DNA of 64,000 nucleotides from Ignavibacteriales bacterium (lineage in GTDB: Bacteria; Bacteroidota; Ignavibacteria; Ignavibacteriales; Ignavibacteriaceae), in NCBI GenBank assembly GCA_012517155.1, contig JAAYVN010000026.1, forward strand, positions 1-64,000, given 5' to 3'. Position numbers and translations under genes: made by a program. The notes beneath the pieces are model-generated. The model ran no database searches and was not told the DNA's origin. It saw nothing but the letters and a program-made list of their open reading frames with translations. How positions within the stretch are numbered: the stretch's first letter is position 1; every line of letters begins with the position of its first letter. Positions 43,224 through 53,353 of this stretch are shown in pieces.

Positions 43224-46200
43224 TTACTTCAGGAACATCATTTTCTTGCTATCCATAAAGGAATTGCCGGTTGTTTTGTCTATTGCAACAATGCGATAGA
43301 TGTACATGCCCGTAGCAAGTTTGAAATTAGTTGCTTCAAGATCAAATGAATGATATCCGGCGCTCATTTCCTGATTAATAAGTGAACCGACTTTTTGTCC
43401 GGTAATATCGAACAGTTCGATTGTAACGTTTGCATCTGCCGGTAACTGATAATCAATTCTGGTTGTCGGGTTGAACGGATTCGGATAGTTCTGAGACATC
43501 GAGAACGAATTCGGAGTTCCGATTTCAACGTTAATAACCTGGCTGTATTCATATGTTCCGTCAAAGTCAACTATTTTCAGCCTGTAATTAAGTTTGCCTG
43601 CTGATGCATTCTTGTCAACAAATGAATAGGTCTTGAGTTCTGTTGAAGTTCCGGATGCCTGGACAAAACCAACGGTCTGCCAGCCATTTCCATTACTTCT
43701 TTCAATCTGGAATCTGTCGCTGTTTGATTCTGTAGCAGTTGACCAGTTAAGAACAACGTCCTTGTCCATAACTGCCGCAGTGAATGAGGTGAGTTCAACA
43801 GGAACAGGTCTGATTGTGTTGTATGCACCAAAACCGTTATTTGTACCAAGTACAAAAATTGTTGCACTTCCGTCATTGTTGATTCGGAAAGCAATGTCTC
43901 CTGTACCTCCAACATTTGAGTTCGAACCAAGACTTGGGGTTAACTCATATAAAGATGCACCGGGTATATCACCGACGGGAACCTGAATTATTCGCGCATT
44001 TTCATTTCCTGCACCATACTGATAAACTACAACGAGTTCCTTACCTCCTGTTGTTCCAAGATATCTTGGAGCGTTGGAACCTGTAGCTACAACAGTACCA
44101 GGAACAGTTCCAAGGAGTGTTCCGTCAGCCGCAAATTTCTTAAGGCTTATTCCTCCGGCTTTATAGTAGAAGTCGCCGTTTGGTAATGGACCAACTGATG
44201 CACTTCCAACTGCAGTTATGGTTGGATCTGCAAGAGTTACAATTGTAGGAACTGGGTTAAATACTCCGCCTGACATTGTAAATTTATATACTTTCAAGTG
44301 AGCAAGCGTTGCACTTGCTGCCCAAATTACTGCAGTTCCTGCCGTGTAATCACCGGTTACAGTTACCTTGTCACCAAGTCTTACAGGGTCACCTGCATAT
44401 TTTAAAGCTACAATAGGAAGCGCTGCTTCATTATTCCACATATATACTCTGAAAGTATCTGAGGAGGCATTGGTTGTTAAATTGCATGAAAGAATTTTTC
44501 CGTCGGAAGTTACATCTACGTCACTCAGAGCATGAGTTCCACCCGAGATACCTGTAATATCCAGGCTACCTATATCATTTCCTGTAAGAGCATCAACAAC
44601 TTTAACGAAAACACCAGCGTTTCTGCTAACTACATAAACTCTGTCATTTGTCTCAGTCGCATTTGTTTTTCCAAAAGCTAAACCTCTCTCACTACTTCCG
44701 GTGGTTGAGAACCATGGGGGAAGGGAAACCTGGGCTGCAGATTTCTCCCAAAGAGTTGTTGTAAGAGGTGATACTGTCAGTACACCAGAATTGTTTGTAG
44801 TTCCGTTCCAGAATCCACCACCACTGGCGCTATAACCTCCATACTGATATGGAGCTGTGTTATACTGCCATCTTGCTGCGTAGTAATAAGTTCCGGGGAT
44901 TAATCCTGCACCTATATCAGCCATAAATTCATCATTGTTGCTTACATGACCCGCATTATAGGTAGCCAGTTTCCATGCTGATTCATTCCAGGTGGAGGGA
45001 TCAGTGTTTGCCGAGTTAACTCCGATCCAGCAAACCAGACCAGGAGCTGCACCCGGAGCAGGAGTAACGCCGTTGATCCATGCCTGAGCATAAACTCTGT
45101 CTGAATCACCGCGGACTACGTTAATTGTGGCAGGCCACTGTAAGTTAGCCCAGTCAATCATAACAACCGGAGGAACAAATGTACGCTTATGCATATAAGC
45201 ATTTGAGCCGGCTGTATAGAATGTTGTATTTCCTTTTGAGTTGGTTGCAACACTAAGACCATACTGCGTAGCTCCGGAGCTATTAGTTAATTCCCATGTA
45301 GCACCGCCGTCCGTTGTATAGAAAGCCGTACCGGAACTTCCAATAACCATACCTTTATTCGCATCAAGGAAATGAACGTTGTAATTTGAGTAGGAGCGTG
45401 TAGGAACGGTCAAAGTATCCCAGTTAACTCCGCCGTTGGTAGTTTTGTAAATTCTTCCTGAACCGCCAACACAATAGCCAACGTTTGCGTCAATCATCTG
45501 AATGTCGTATAAAAATCCGGAGTAAGTATCTACCAGGTTTTGTTCTGTCCATGTTGCTCCGCCGTCTGTTGTGACGTAGGGACGAGGTTTATATGAAACA
45601 ACCCAGCCTACATTTTCATTAAGCATGTGGGCCCCGTAAATCCCTAAATTACTTGCCGATTGTCCCGTTAACATAGAGCCGGTCCATGTAGCTCCGCCAT
45701 CAGTAGTTTTGAAAATTGTATTAGTGCCTGCTGCTGAAGCATATGTGGAGAAAATCCAACCGACATTTTGGTTTATGAAATCTACTTTTCTAAGAGTCAG
45801 ACCTGCTGGAAGAGTAGTGGCAACAGAATCCCATGTAAGTCCGCCGTCAGTAGTTTTATAAACAGCACTCATTGTACCCACTGCCCAACCAATCTGATCA
45901 GTTACCATATCAATACTCCAGATTTGAGTATAAGGAGATGGAGTGAGTTCCGGAGTTAATTTGCTCTCTTCAACCTGTTCGGTTTCGGGAACGAAGACCG
46001 TTTGCTTAGGTGCATTTCCTTTGGTGGTTGTGGCAATAGACCAATTTTGTCCTCCGTTGGTTGAATGGACGAACTGGTCGAAAGCGAATCCGGTTGAAGA
46101 AGGACCACCCGCAGCAATTAATTTTGAACCGTCATTGCTAGCCCAGATGTCATACAGTGTACCGGCTCTGAAAAACATTGAATATGTTTTATATCTTGTA

Positions 46201-47204
46201 TTCACCAGACCAAAAGCTCCTGCAGTCACGAAGTCAGCATCAGAAGCGCCGAAGTCGGTTGCATAATATGTGCTGGTCCAGGGTTGCTGACCAACATCAG
46301 CAAGGAACCCGAGGGTATCCCAGGCAGCACCATCGTTTGTGGACTTGATCATGTAAAAAGAATTTCCGGTAACATAAACATTAGGCCCAACAAGATCAAT
46401 ATCATAGAGGATATTGGTTGAACTTCCTAAACCGAAAGGAGTAGTTGATTGATTCCAGGTAGCTCCGCCATCAGTAGTGGTTCGAACCTGATAGTAAGCT
46501 CCGACTGCAAAACCAGTGTTAGCATCTTTAAAGTGGACCTTATAAGGAATAAATGCCTGTCCCCCTGCTGTCAAAGAAACAGCCGTCCATGTTGCACCAC
46601 CGTCAGTTGATTTCCTGAAGTTAGCTGCACTGGATGAACCGATAACGACATAAAGGTTATTTGCATCGGGGGCATAAATGTCATAGATAGATGTTGTAGT
46701 ACCCGAAACAACAGCAGTCCAGTTCAGGCCTGCGTCTGTGGTTTTAAGTAAAGTACCGGATGTTCCGACAGCAAAACCGTTGTTTGCATCGTAGAAGTGA
46801 ACCTGATAGAATGTAACCGTACCGGCTGCAGGATGTGTAACTGTAGCGAATGAAACGCCGCCATCGGTTGTTCTGTAAATTGTTCCTGAAGAACCAACTA
46901 CAATACCTGTAGTCTGATTAAAAAAGTGGGCATCATACAGGTTTGCAAACTGTGCTGATGTAGCAAAGGGGGCGGCAGCAGTATGGTGAAAATACCAGTT
47001 TGCTCCAGCATCAGTTGTTTTCATGAAAGTGCCTGCTAAACCGACAGCGTACCAAGTGTTTGCATCGAATCTTTTAACCCACCTGAGTGTGTTTCCCTGG
47101 GGTTGCTGATGCATCCACTTCCAATCTGTATATTCCTGCGCGAATGTTACAAATGTAAATAGCGCCAGGAAAAAAAGTGATTTGAAGAGTAGTTTATTAC
47201 TCAT
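43224..47204 (-). CDS. Large secreted BNR/Ycf48-like repeat protein with T9SS sorting domain
   Basis: A 1326-residue secreted protein. The signal peptide is residues 1-22. Roughly 12 beta-propeller repeats with TTDGGATW or close variants lie in the first ~690 residues, as in BNR-repeat and Ycf48/HCF136-like propellers. Residues ~690-1200 are non-repetitive beta-rich sequence with a second propeller-like part (VSRNAGVFVKVVDALTGNDIG). The C-terminal ~120 residues have PVELTSFTA, an Ig-like module and SQNYPNPFNPTTRI, the T9SS type A signal. The Shine-Dalgarno AAGGAGG at 47213-47219 is the strongest in the window, suggesting high expression. It is not a photosystem factor; these proteins are abundant surface proteins of unknown function. 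Confidence 0.88.
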   Translation of the reverse strand: MSNKLLFKSLFFLALFTFVTFAQEYTDWKWMHQQPQGNTLRWVKRFDANTWYAVGLAGTFMKTTDAGANWYFHHTAAAPFATSAQFANLYDAHFFNQTTGIVVGSSGTIYRTTDGGVSFATVTHPAAGTVTFYQVHFYDANNGFAVGTSGTLLKTTDAGLNWTAVVSGTTTSIYDIYAPDANNLYVVIGSSSAANFRKSTDGGATWTAVSLTAGGQAFIPYKVHFKDANTGFAVGAYYQVRTTTDGGATWNQSTTPFGLGSSTNILYDIDLVGPNVYVTGNSFYMIKSTNDGAAWDTLGFLADVGQQPWTSTYYATDFGASDADFVTAGAFGLVNTRYKTYSMFFRAGTLYDIWASNDGSKLIAAGGPSSTGFAFDQFVHSTNGGQNWSIATTTKGNAPKQTVFVPETEQVEESKLTPELTPSPYTQIWSIDMVTDQIGWAVGTMSAVYKTTDGGLTWDSVATTLPAGLTLRKVDFINQNVGWIFSTYASAAGTNTIFKTTDGGATWTGSMLTGQSASNLGIYGAHMLNENVGWVVSYKPRPYVTTDGGATWTEQNLVDTYSGFLYDIQMIDANVGYCVGGSGRIYKTTNGGVNWDTLTVPTRSYSNYNVHFLDANKGMVIGSSGTAFYTTDGGATWELTNSSGATQYGLSVATNSKGNTTFYTAGSNAYMHKRTFVPPVVMIDWANLQWPATINVVRGDSDRVYAQAWINGVTPAPGAAPGLVCWIGVNSANTDPSTWNESAWKLATYNAGHVSNNDEFMADIGAGLIPGTYYYAARWQYNTAPYQYGGYSASGGGFWNGTTNNSGVLTVSPLTTTLWEKSAAQVSLPPWFSTTGSSERGLAFGKTNATETNDRVYVVSRNAGVFVKVVDALTGNDIGSLDITGISGGTHALSDVDVTSDGKILSCNLTTNASSDTFRVYMWNNEAALPIVALKYAGDPVRLGDKVTVTGDYTAGTAVIWAASATLAHLKVYKFTMSGGVFNPVPTIVTLADPTITAVGSASVGPLPNGDFYYKAGGISLKKFAADGTLLGTVPGTVVATGSNAPRYLGTTGGKELVVVYQYGAGNENARIIQVPVGDIPGASLYELTPSLGSNSNVGGTGDIAFRINNDGSATIFVLGTNNGFGAYNTIRPVPVELTSFTAAVMDKDVVLNWSTATESNSDRFQIERSNGNGWQTVGFVQASGTSTELKTYSFVDKNASAGKLNYRLKIVDFDGTYEYSQVINVEIGTPNSFSMSQNYPNPFNPTTRIDYQLPADANVTIELFDITGQKVGSLINQEMSAGYHSFDLEATNFKLATGMYIYRIVAIDKTTGNSFMDSKKMMFLK

Positions 47205-47538
47205 GGAATGAACCTCCTTAATAATGTAATTTTAGGATCGAAATGTAGTTTGATTTCACCTTTAAAACAAGCTATTTTTTAATAAGTTCAAAACAGATAA
47301 CAGGGAAGTAGATTAATAGAAATTTGTGCTTCTGGAGATTCCTGGGGATAACAAAATCCCCAATCTGTGATCAGAGTTTCCATTGTCCAAATTGGTTAGA
47401 TCAAACTCGAAAGCCAACCAGAACTATAAGGTTTTATAAAAATTGTTTCAGAACTCGCTTTTCCGAAGATAATTCTTCTGTTTCTTAGGGATGGAAGAGT
47501 GAAATTTTGTTGCAAAATCCCTCTGATTTTTATTTATC
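47205..47538. other. Intergenic region upstream of the BNR/T9SS gene
   Basis: About 330 bases with no gene and no clear hairpin. It holds the Shine-Dalgarno of the BNR gene (minus strand, 47213-47219) and presumably its promoter, which I could not identify. Confidence 0.5.
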
Positions 47539-48483
47539 TTATCGTGTTTGGATATTTGGGAATAAAGATTCAATTATTATTGAGTAATGTTCGTTTGTCA
47601 AAGGTTCTAAGAATTCGCCCTCAGTGATCAGGATTTCATTTAGTTTCATATCAATAGGAAGCAGAAAATCAATGAAACGATCAGTAAATCTTTTATCAAT
47701 CGTTTTTACTCCAGAACGAGAGAAATTCCCTAGTTCCTGAATTAATTTAGTGAATTTTTCACTTTGGGATGCTACTGTCTCTTTTGCTTCTTCAGTCAGC
47801 AAGGATTTATGGATGAGATTTTCCAGGCCTGGAGTTGTTTCAATTTCTTCAGCAAATTTCATCAAAATGTCCCTTAAAAAGGAACCGCTTGGTGTAAAAT
47901 TGGAGATCTTTTTCTCGACTGCCTCATTTTGTATGATATATTGGGCAATCAATATTCCAAATATGGTGATTTCCCAGTATTTATACTTATCGGTTGCTGA
48001 ATTCCTGAGAATTCCGCATTCCCTTAGTTTTGCAGCAGCAAAGCGGGTATTCGCAATAAAACGGAGAGCGCCTGATTTTAAATGCTGGAAATCACCGGGT
48101 AATAGGTATTCCTTTACACTATCCATGAAAACCGCTGAAGTCATCATAGCGCTTAATTTTTTATTGTGATTGTGATAAAGATGGAAAAGTAGAGGAACAG
48201 GATAATTTCCTGCAGGTGTAAAAGTAGATTCTTTCGAATCTGATATCGAGCGGATATCATAGATTACATCTGGGAAAAGCACGAGTTCATTTTTATCAAT
48301 TTCATGGAAATTACGGATGTCAATCAATCGAAACGAATACCTGATTTTTGCAAGTTCTTCTTCAATTCTGAAATAAATTGAGGCAGCTTCTGTTTTAAAT
48401 TGCCGTTTTTTACCCGAATCCCTTGTGGAATTGTACTCTTTTTCCAGTGCGAGCAGACGGTTGATTAGTTTCTTTAACGACAT
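47539..48483 (-). CDS. Protein of unknown function, downstream of bshC
   Basis: A 314-residue soluble, largely helical protein. The N-terminus is a predicted coiled stretch (LINRLLALEKEYNSTRDSGKKRQFKTEA). I see no recognised motif or signal peptide. It follows bshC by 27 bases on the same strand, so it is probably cotranscribed with it. I would not assign a function. Confidence 0.6.
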   Translation of the reverse strand: MSLKKLINRLLALEKEYNSTRDSGKKRQFKTEAASIYFRIEEELAKIRYSFRLIDIRNFHEIDKNELVLFPDVIYDIRSISDSKESTFTPAGNYPVPLLFHLYHNHNKKLSAMMTSAVFMDSVKEYLLPGDFQHLKSGALRFIANTRFAAAKLRECGILRNSATDKYKYWEITIFGILIAQYIIQNEAVEKKISNFTPSGSFLRDILMKFAEEIETTPGLENLIHKSLLTEEAKETVASQSEKFTKLIQELGNFSRSGVKTIDKRFTDRFIDFLLPIDMKLNEILITEGEFLEPLTNEHYSIIIESLFPNIQTR

Positions 48484-48510
48484 GTTTCAAATCTTATTAA
48501 TTCTTTTACT

Positions 48511-50136
48511 CTACAGATTTATTATCTGATGTTCAAATTTGGTAACCTTGATTTCATTAAATAGCAACTCAAGCATCTCCTGCCCATATTTATTAGCGAA
48601 AAGTGTATAGTTGAAAACCCTTTCCTGCATTACGGAAACAGGAAAAAGATTATTAACCAGTTTCTGGGACTGCTTGATTACAATGTCATATTTCCTCTTA
48701 TGCGCTTCATTTGTCTTTGCCTGAAACTCGTTCACTACTGAAAATACTTTTTGCTTGTATTTTTCTGACATATCTGACAACTGAGGATCGACTTCAGCGC
48801 ATTCTGATTTTAATTTTAAAAATATCTTGTCCAGTCCGGCTCTTGATTCTGTGAAAATGTCTTCGATATTCGAACCTGCGAGATTAGAGATCATTTTGTC
48901 AGGCAATTTATCTTTTAACAAGAAAACTTCCTCAATACCCACTTTGTATTTGGTAATAAGCGAATTAATATTCTTTTCAATTAAAGTAACCGAAGCGCGG
49001 GGGAATATTACTGGTCTGCTAATTTTGAAAAAATCATACAGTACAAGTGATTGTGCAAAATATGCAACCTCTGCCGGACCTGCAACGTAAAATGCTGTGG
49101 GGAATATGAAATCCTGACATACCGGACGCAATAATACGTTTGGACTAAACAACTCGGGACTGTTTTCCACTAGATTTGTTAATTCCTCCTTGGTTAATTT
49201 AATCCGCTTGTTCTTAAGACGGAAACCTTCCTCGGTTGGTTCTACTGCATGACGGTTCCCCTCGTTATACATGAAAAGATTTACCGGCTTAACTTTTACT
49301 TGCGCATGGTAAATATCGTCAAGACTTGCGCTGATGTTTACTAATGCTTCGGAGTGTTTTCTGAAATCCTGAATTTCTTTTAGAAACAATGGTTGAAGTA
49401 ATTTTTTTGCATCTCGGTCTGCTGGATTAAAGATAATAAGTCCATACTTATCAAAAAGGGAAAAAATTAATTTGCGGAATGCATCGGCAAAAGTGGAACC
49501 GGGGGAGTAGTATTCATGTATGGAAGAGAAAATTGCACTTGAGAAATCTGTCCCTCGGAGTAGATTTTGATATTGTTCAACAAAATTCTTGATCTCCTCC
49601 CCGAATTTAATTTCTCCAACCGGTTTTCTGTTTTCATCTGTAATCTCTTTTTCAAAAAGATGAAGTTCCTTGATATTGCCTTCATTGTCTAAAGTTATTA
49701 ACTGGCTTACTTCCTCCAGGTCATGATCCTCGGTTTCCATCCAGAATACGGGCACAAAATTATAAGAATCGAACTCTTCGGAAAGTAAATTGCACAATTT
49801 TATCGTGGTGATTGTTTTGTATAATGTATATAAAGGTCCGCCAAACAGTCCGACCTGTTGTCCCGTTACAACTGCAAGTGTATTCGGTTTTTTTAGGAGT
49901 TCAATATTGTTTTGTGTCTTTTGGGACGGATTATTATCTTGGTATTGGTTTTTAATAATGTCATATACTCTTTCCCGGTGAATGGAATCGGTTTTTCGGT
50001 TTTGATTGAAAATCAGAGGGTAAAACTCCCGGTCCCGGAAATTATACGGATAGAATGCTTTTAAGTTCGAAAAACGATACAGGTAATCCAGGAAGAGTTT
50101 AGAATTATTGGGTAAATAGGAGAAATTTATATACAT
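48511..50136 (-). CDS. bshC: Putative cysteine ligase BshC (bacillithiol biosynthesis)
   Basis: A 541-residue protein with the BshC signature VVTGQQVGLFGGPLYTLYKT near residues 88-107, the Rossmann-like core FVPVFWMETEDHDLEEV, and FPRASVTLIEKN in the second half, plus a C-terminal coiled coil. BshC adds cysteine to glucosaminyl-malate in the final step of bacillithiol synthesis. Its presence implies the organism uses bacillithiol (or a methylated form as in Chlorobi) as its low-molecular-weight thiol. bshA and bshB are not in this window. Confidence 0.95.
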   Translation of the reverse strand: MYINFSYLPNNSKLFLDYLYRFSNLKAFYPYNFRDREFYPLIFNQNRKTDSIHRERVYDIIKNQYQDNNPSQKTQNNIELLKKPNTLAVVTGQQVGLFGGPLYTLYKTITTIKLCNLLSEEFDSYNFVPVFWMETEDHDLEEVSQLITLDNEGNIKELHLFEKEITDENRKPVGEIKFGEEIKNFVEQYQNLLRGTDFSSAIFSSIHEYYSPGSTFADAFRKLIFSLFDKYGLIIFNPADRDAKKLLQPLFLKEIQDFRKHSEALVNISASLDDIYHAQVKVKPVNLFMYNEGNRHAVEPTEEGFRLKNKRIKLTKEELTNLVENSPELFSPNVLLRPVCQDFIFPTAFYVAGPAEVAYFAQSLVLYDFFKISRPVIFPRASVTLIEKNINSLITKYKVGIEEVFLLKDKLPDKMISNLAGSNIEDIFTESRAGLDKIFLKLKSECAEVDPQLSDMSEKYKQKVFSVVNEFQAKTNEAHKRKYDIVIKQSQKLVNNLFPVSVMQERVFNYTLFANKYGQEMLELLFNEIKVTKFEHQIINL

Positions 50137-50224
50137 ATTAAAATAAATTAATTATTTGAAAAACTTTGGGAAAAATAGCAAAAAAAACTAAATCTAACAA
50201 TTGTTTGACTGAATTGGGCTTTGA

Positions 50225-51250
50225 GTGAGTGAATTATTTGCAATCCTTAAGTGTCTGACACTTAAAAGGGTACTAAACATAATCCGGGTTTATTCCTCTT
50301 ATGCTTTTTCTGTGGTTACAGGTAAACCGGTTCTTTGGGGTGAACCAATTTCAATTTCCATTGAACCAACCAGCATATGCAATTTGCGATGTCCCGAATG
50401 CCCAACGGGAGCTGGCACTCTGCTCCGTCCGCAGGGGACTATGAAATTTGATTTCTTTAGAGAAATAATTAATAGAATATCACCAAAAACATTTTATTTG
50501 CAGCTGTTCTTTCAGGGAGAACCATTTGTTAATAAGGAGATTTTCAAAATGATTGAGTACGCAAAATCTAAGAAAATGCTCGTCTCAGTCAGTACAAACG
50601 GTACTCTTTTTAAGGGAGAAAATGTTGCCAGACTCCTTGACACACCACCGGATAAGTTGATTTATTCTGTTGACGGGCCGGATGAGGAAAGCTACCGGAA
50701 ATATAGGATTGGTGGTGATTTCCGGGACGTTGTAGATGGACTTGATAATATTGTGAAAGAAAAAAAGGAAAAAAATAGTGCTTTGCCCTATATTGAACTC
50801 CAGATGATCGTTATGCGACAAAATGAAGAATTGATTAATGAGTTCATTGAATTCGGAAGAAAAATGGGTGTAAATAAAGTAACCCTTAAAACAATGCAAA
50901 TATACAATCAGAAAGATGCTGAAAATTTACTCCCCGTGAATATTGCTTATAGCCGGTATAAAAGAGCGGGAGAAAATTATATAATGAAAGAGAGGCTCAA
51001 AAACAGGTGTTTTGCACTTTGGCGGACAGCAGTAATTACTTGGGACGGTAATCTGTCAGCTTGCTGTTTTGATAAGGATGCAGAATTCTCTCCTGGAAAT
51101 ATTAAGAATCAAAATATCTCGGCATTATTAAGAAATGAGGTACTGCAGAATCTTCGTAAACAGATTTTTATTGATAGAGCAAAGATAAATATTTGCAGTA
51201 ATTGTACGGAAGGACTGCGTGTAAATATTAAAGAAATAAAAATCGTCTGA
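50225..51250 (+). CDS. Radical SAM/SPASM-domain protein
   Basis: A 341-residue radical SAM enzyme. The cluster motif is ICNLRCPEC (Cys52, Cys56, Cys59). A C-terminal SPASM-type region has CFALWRTAVITWDGNLSACCFD and a terminal CSNCTEG for auxiliary Fe-S clusters. The start is GTG at 50225. It is the first gene of a long plus-strand run whose later genes act on glycans, lipids and the cell surface. Relatives in such loci are usually uncharacterised. Confidence 0.85.
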   Translation: MSELFAILKCLTLKRVLNIIRVYSSYAFSVVTGKPVLWGEPISISIEPTSICNLRCPECPTGAGTLLRPQGTMKFDFFREIINRISPKTFYLQLFFQGEPFVNKEIFKMIEYAKSKKMLVSVSTNGTLFKGENVARLLDTPPDKLIYSVDGPDEESYRKYRIGGDFRDVVDGLDNIVKEKKEKNSALPYIELQMIVMRQNEELINEFIEFGRKMGVNKVTLKTMQIYNQKDAENLLPVNIAYSRYKRAGENYIMKERLKNRCFALWRTAVITWDGNLSACCFDKDAEFSPGNIKNQNISALLRNEVLQNLRKQIFIDRAKINICSNCTEGLRVNIKEIKIV

Positions 51251-51254
51251 AAAA

Positions 51255-52220
51255 ATGAGCTATTTCTCAAATATTATGAAACAGGTCAGTAGCAAAGAGT
51301 TTTTATATTTCTTACTCAAACTCTTCGTCCCTGTCTTGTTGATTTATTACCTATCCGTAAAGTTTATAACAATTGATTCTTCAATTTTCAAAGTGAATAG
51401 TATTGCTTTTCTTGCAGCTGGTATCGCGCTTACTTTTTTGAATATTTATATTCAGTTTTTAAAGTGGGAGCTTCTTTGTAATGATTATTTCGGAATCAAA
51501 AGTAGAGTAGAGGTTATCAAGTCCCTGCTGTCGGGTATTGCTGCAGGTATATTCACTCCGGGAAGATTAGGTGAATTCCTCGGCCGCAGTATTATCCTCA
51601 AAAAAGAAAAATTGGGTGAGGTAATGCTGACTACAATTTATGAAAAACTCCTTAATCAGTTCTGGATTCTTTATGTCGGAATTGTTCTTGTGGAAATTTA
51701 TGCATCTGAAATTTATGAAATCCCAAAATACTTTTCTATTCCTCTCATAATTTTTACAGTTGCAATAATTTTTATCATAATGAAGTACTTGAAAAGATTC
51801 TCTTTAACGGATAATCAAATAGAAAAAGCAACAAAGAAACTTCCTTTCTTAAAAAAATTACTCTTTAACCTGTACAATACCAGAAGAATTAACCCAACTC
51901 TCAAAAGGCAACTTTTCGGACTTTCACTAATCCTCTACATTGTGATTATTGTTCAATATGCGTTTTTCGTAAGTTCATACTTAAATGGTGCGGAGATAAT
52001 CAACTACCTTTGGGTAGGGGGACTGGTCATTTTTATTACTACCTTGATTCCTTCAATCTCAATCGGTGATTTGGGAATCCGGGAGGGAGCTTCGGTATTG
52101 ATTTTAAGTAGTTTTGGATTCAGTCAGCAAACAGGATTTAATGCCTCCCTGTTGCTCTTCTGCTTTAATATCTTTATTCCCTCTGTTATCGGATTATATT
52201 TTCTAGTGAGAAGCAAATGA
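51255..52220 (+). CDS. Flippase-like membrane protein (LPG synthase TM region family)
   Basis: A 321-residue polytopic protein with about eight helices. It matches the lysylphosphatidylglycerol-synthase transmembrane/UPF0104 family: the GIAAGIFTPGRLGEFLGR motif near residue 95 and SIGDLGIREGASVLIL near 275. Full LPG synthases have an extra soluble catalytic domain, absent here, so a transport or flippase role is more likely. The stop overlaps the next start by 4 bases. Confidence 0.85.
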   Translation: MSYFSNIMKQVSSKEFLYFLLKLFVPVLLIYYLSVKFITIDSSIFKVNSIAFLAAGIALTFLNIYIQFLKWELLCNDYFGIKSRVEVIKSLLSGIAAGIFTPGRLGEFLGRSIILKKEKLGEVMLTTIYEKLLNQFWILYVGIVLVEIYASEIYEIPKYFSIPLIIFTVAIIFIIMKYLKRFSLTDNQIEKATKKLPFLKKLLFNLYNTRRINPTLKRQLFGLSLILYIVIIVQYAFFVSSYLNGAEIINYLWVGGLVIFITTLIPSISIGDLGIREGASVLILSSFGFSQQTGFNASLLLFCFNIFIPSVIGLYFLVRSK

Positions 52221-53353
52221 CATTCTTGACGATTTTATTTATCTGTTTGCTTGTATTCTATCTTCTTTTCATTTTAAGAGTAATTCATGGCATTGGAGTG
52301 GTTTCGGCAGACAGATTCTTAGTAAAAAAAGATTATACTCCCTCGGTTACTCTGATCATCCCCTTCAGGAATGAGGCGGATGTAATTCTTGATTCACTCA
52401 AATGTGCACAAGCATTGGATTATCCAGGGGATAAGCTGGAAGTAATTTACGTTGATGATCATTCGGATGACGAAGGCTGTGCAAAATTGAAAAATGCAAT
52501 ATCTGAAAACCATATAAGAATAATTAAGAATGCTCATAAGAATTCCCGTTCTGGACAGAAAAAAGGAGCAATCCTGACCGGAATAAATAATTCAACCGGT
52601 GAAGTGATCTTTACAACTGATGCAGATTGCACATTTCAAAAGAATTGGATAAAAACCATGGTCTCCAAATTTGATGAAAATGTGGGATTCGTTTCAGGAC
52701 CGGTTTTTTATGAAGATACTAAAACCCTATTTGAGAAATTTCAACAAATGGAGTTTGCCGGTCTGGTACTCGTTGGAGCAGGATTAATTGGTATTAATAA
52801 GCCCCTTCTTTGCAATGGGGCAAATATTGCCTATAAACGGAATGTTTTTCTTTCGGTCGGTGGTTTTGAAGACAATATGAATATCTCCTCCGGCGATGAT
52901 GAATTCCTGATGCAGAAGATAGCCTCAACTGGGGATTATGAAATTAAATTCTGTTTTGAGAATTCTGCATTAGTGAGTACAAAAGGATGCAGAACAATTA
53001 ATAAGTTTGTGATGCAGCGAAGAAGATGGGCAAGTAAAAGTCTCTTTTATAAAGACAAGATTAAAGTGCTGTCATTAATAATGATTTATCTTTTTTACCT
53101 CTCTTTTCCTGTTATGGTTGTTTTAGGAATTAGCACAGACTATCTTTATCTCAGATTATTCTGGTTTGCATTAGTCTTCAAAGGGGCTTTTGAATTGGGG
53201 GTACTTAAGAATGCGGAGTTCCTTTTTAATAAAAAAATAAATAAGTTCTTATTTGCAGTCGCACAATTCTTTCATATTCCATACATCATTATTATTCCTC
53301 TGTTGGGTATCTACGGAAATTACGAGTGGAAGGAAAGGAAACTCAAAAGATGA
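52217..53353 (+). CDS. Membrane GT2 family glycosyltransferase
   Basis: A 378-residue glycosyltransferase family 2 enzyme. Residues 1-20 form a membrane helix, then a GT-A domain with TLIIPFRNE, VIYVDDHSDDEG and the catalytic TTDADCTF. The QRRRW motif near residue 272 is typical of processive GT2 enzymes. Three membrane helices follow (~285-365). A paralog lies at 53973. The substrate is not known. Confidence 0.9.
   Translation: MTFLTILFICLLVFYLLFILRVIHGIGVVSADRFLVKKDYTPSVTLIIPFRNEADVILDSLKCAQALDYPGDKLEVIYVDDHSDDEGCAKLKNAISENHIRIIKNAHKNSRSGQKKGAILTGINNSTGEVIFTTDADCTFQKNWIKTMVSKFDENVGFVSGPVFYEDTKTLFEKFQQMEFAGLVLVGAGLIGINKPLLCNGANIAYKRNVFLSVGGFEDNMNISSGDDEFLMQKIASTGDYEIKFCFENSALVSTKGCRTINKFVMQRRRWASKSLFYKDKIKVLSLIMIYLFYLSFPVMVVLGISTDYLYLRLFWFALVFKGAFELGVLKNAEFLFNKKINKFLFAVAQFFHIPYIIIIPLLGIYGNYEWKERKLKR

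Noticed and set aside
43224-47204. Photosystem II assembly factor Ycf48/HCF136
   Set aside because: Only the propeller repeat is shared; the protein is secreted, very long and carries a T9SS signal.
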